Assembly (NCBI RefSeq): GCF_000332155.1
Contig: NZ_KB235904.1
Span: forward strand, 1,386,590-1,450,589
From: Kamptonema formosum PCC 6407
GTDB lineage: Bacteria; Cyanobacteriota; Cyanobacteriia; Cyanobacteriales; Microcoleaceae
Length of the DNA: 64,000 bases
Direction: 5' to 3'
Shown: piece by piece, positions 63,438 through 64,000 of the stretch
How the letters are laid out: every line of letters begins with the position of its first letter
Position numbering within the stretch: position 1 is the stretch's first letter
The notes under the pieces: model-generated
Seen by the model: only the letters and a program-made list of their open reading frames with translations
What the model was told of the DNA's origin: nothing
The model's database searches: none
Program-made: the position numbers and the translations under genes

Positions 63438-64000
63438 TTATTCATGCCCAAGTTCTGATTCTATAATTGATTGAGTTATACGCACTATTCTATCAAGACG
63501 GAAATCCTCTAGCAAATCTTTTAAAGCATCACCTAAAACCACAAAATTTTCTGGTATTTTGTCAATTAACTGGCAGACTAAATCTTCATTAACTTCGTTA
63601 GCGGCCTGATTTAGCTGTTGTACCCAATTCAATGGCATCTGACTCAGCAGAGGCAAAAAGAAGGAATCGGGTCTTTCGCTGATAAAATAACGCAGACCTG
63701 GGGTAGTATTTATGACTGGGGGTAACTGCTCGTAAATATAGCGCACTCCTAAGAACTCTGTCATCTTTTCAAAGATTACCTGTTCTTGGAAAGGTTTACG
63801 AACAAAATCATCGCAACCTGCTGCGATAATTTCGTCCCGTCTTTCTTCAAAGGCACTGGCAGTTAGAGCAATAATTACAGTATGATAACTATTAATTGGG
63901 GATTGATGATTGATTAATGATTTCTCCTGTTTCTCCCTTTCTTTAGCTCTAATTTGTATTGCAACTTCCATACCATCAATTACAGGCATCCGCGTATCAA
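63438..64000 (-). CDS. C-terminus of a hybrid kinase or response regulator (partial)
   Basis: The frame is open to the window edge and continues upstream of the first internal Met: D-T-R-M-P-V-I-D-G is the phosphoacceptor-to-loop part of a receiver. The conserved T/S (LTASAFEERRDEIIAAGCD) and Lys (FVRKPF) are present. A tail of about 75 residues (LNQAANEVNEDLVCQLIDKI, LLEDFRLDRIVRITQ) follows and is common at the ends of cyanobacterial hybrid kinases. It has no HPt histidine. The kinase part, if any, lies outside the window. A low-complexity insert (EREKQEKSLINHQSPINSY, about 63890-63945) matches intergenic-type repeat sequence. The gene ends 56-74 bp before the next kinase gene, probably in one operon. 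Confidence 0.8.
   Translation of the reverse strand, partial: DTRMPVIDGMEVAIQIRAKEREKQEKSLINHQSPINSYHTVIIALTASAFEERRDEIIAAGCDDFVRKPFQEQVIFEKMTEFLGVRYIYEQLPPVINTTPGLRYFISERPDSFFLPLLSQMPLNWVQQLNQAANEVNEDLVCQLIDKIPENFVVLGDALKDLLEDFRLDRIVRITQSIIESELGHE

Noticed and set aside
63438..64000. HPt domain at the C-terminus of the partial hybrid protein and of the kinases at 3286 and 53959
   Set aside because: The tails are helical and similar to each other but contain no conserved phosphorylatable histidine in an HPt-like context.

Overview
The window looks like chromosome of a filamentous, probably non-heterocystous cyanobacterium of the Oscillatoria/Microcoleus/Kamptonema type. This rests on the many HIP1 octamers (GCGATCGC), the abundant heptanucleotide tandem repeats between genes, the rpsL-rpsG-fusA-tuf-rpsJ order, a HetZ homologue, many cyanobacterial conserved proteins of unknown function (DUF3598, DUF928, DUF58) and very large multi-PAS/GAF hybrid kinases. 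The genus is an inference. I saw no rRNA, tRNA, CRISPR array or complete insertion sequence.

Layout. 1-8900: the end of an unknown gene, two methionine-salvage genes (mtnB, mtnX), a Crp-type regulator, a Cache-HAMP hybrid kinase, DUF3598 and DUF928 proteins, and a SAM hydrolase. 8900-12650: an accessory island with a subtilisin-like gene cut off before its catalytic serine, facing a STAND NTPase with pentapeptide repeats. The NTPase follows a small helical protein that carries the same short glycine/glutamine motif, which resembles an NLR plus amyloid-signalling effector pair. 12780-15000: a PHP phosphoesterase and hetZ. 15800-21140: the translation operon (S12, S7, EF-G, EF-Tu, S10). 21300-31250: housekeeping and accessory genes (class II amidotransferase, DUF58, PilT paralogue, membrane M41-like peptidase, GPH-type transporter, CBS-GAF kinase, TPMT-like methyltransferase). 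31500-42700: a cyclic-nucleotide-binding protein divergent from a single-domain response regulator, a mazF remnant, sbcC, an iscB HNH remnant, a CHASE adenylate cyclase, a nucleotide-sugar epimerase-like protein and a GT2 glycosyltransferase. 42700-47210: an AAA/STAND fusion protein, a candidate small RNA region, a small secreted peptide and an unknown protein.

47300-64000 is a run of seven signalling genes, all on the minus strand: hybrid kinases, receiver-first kinases, an Rcp1-like regulator and a receiver-GAF-GGDEF diguanylate cyclase. None has a DNA-binding output, so the visible outputs are phosphotransfer and c-di-GMP. Two of the giant kinases carry a GAF domain with a D-N-C-F cysteine and a second cysteine exactly 28 residues later. 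This is the layout of DXCF cyanobacteriochromes, but with Cys-Tyr in place of the usual Cys-His, so the cluster may be light-sensing.

Intergenic DNA is rich in small mobile or palindromic repeats: heptamers, a four-copy element with ACTTACGC ends, a perfect 29-bp hairpin, and a palindrome of about 260 bp. Several have invaded or now end genes: the mazF remnant, an in-frame insert in the STAND gene, an insert in a kinase ATPase loop, and the C-terminus of the DUF928 protein.
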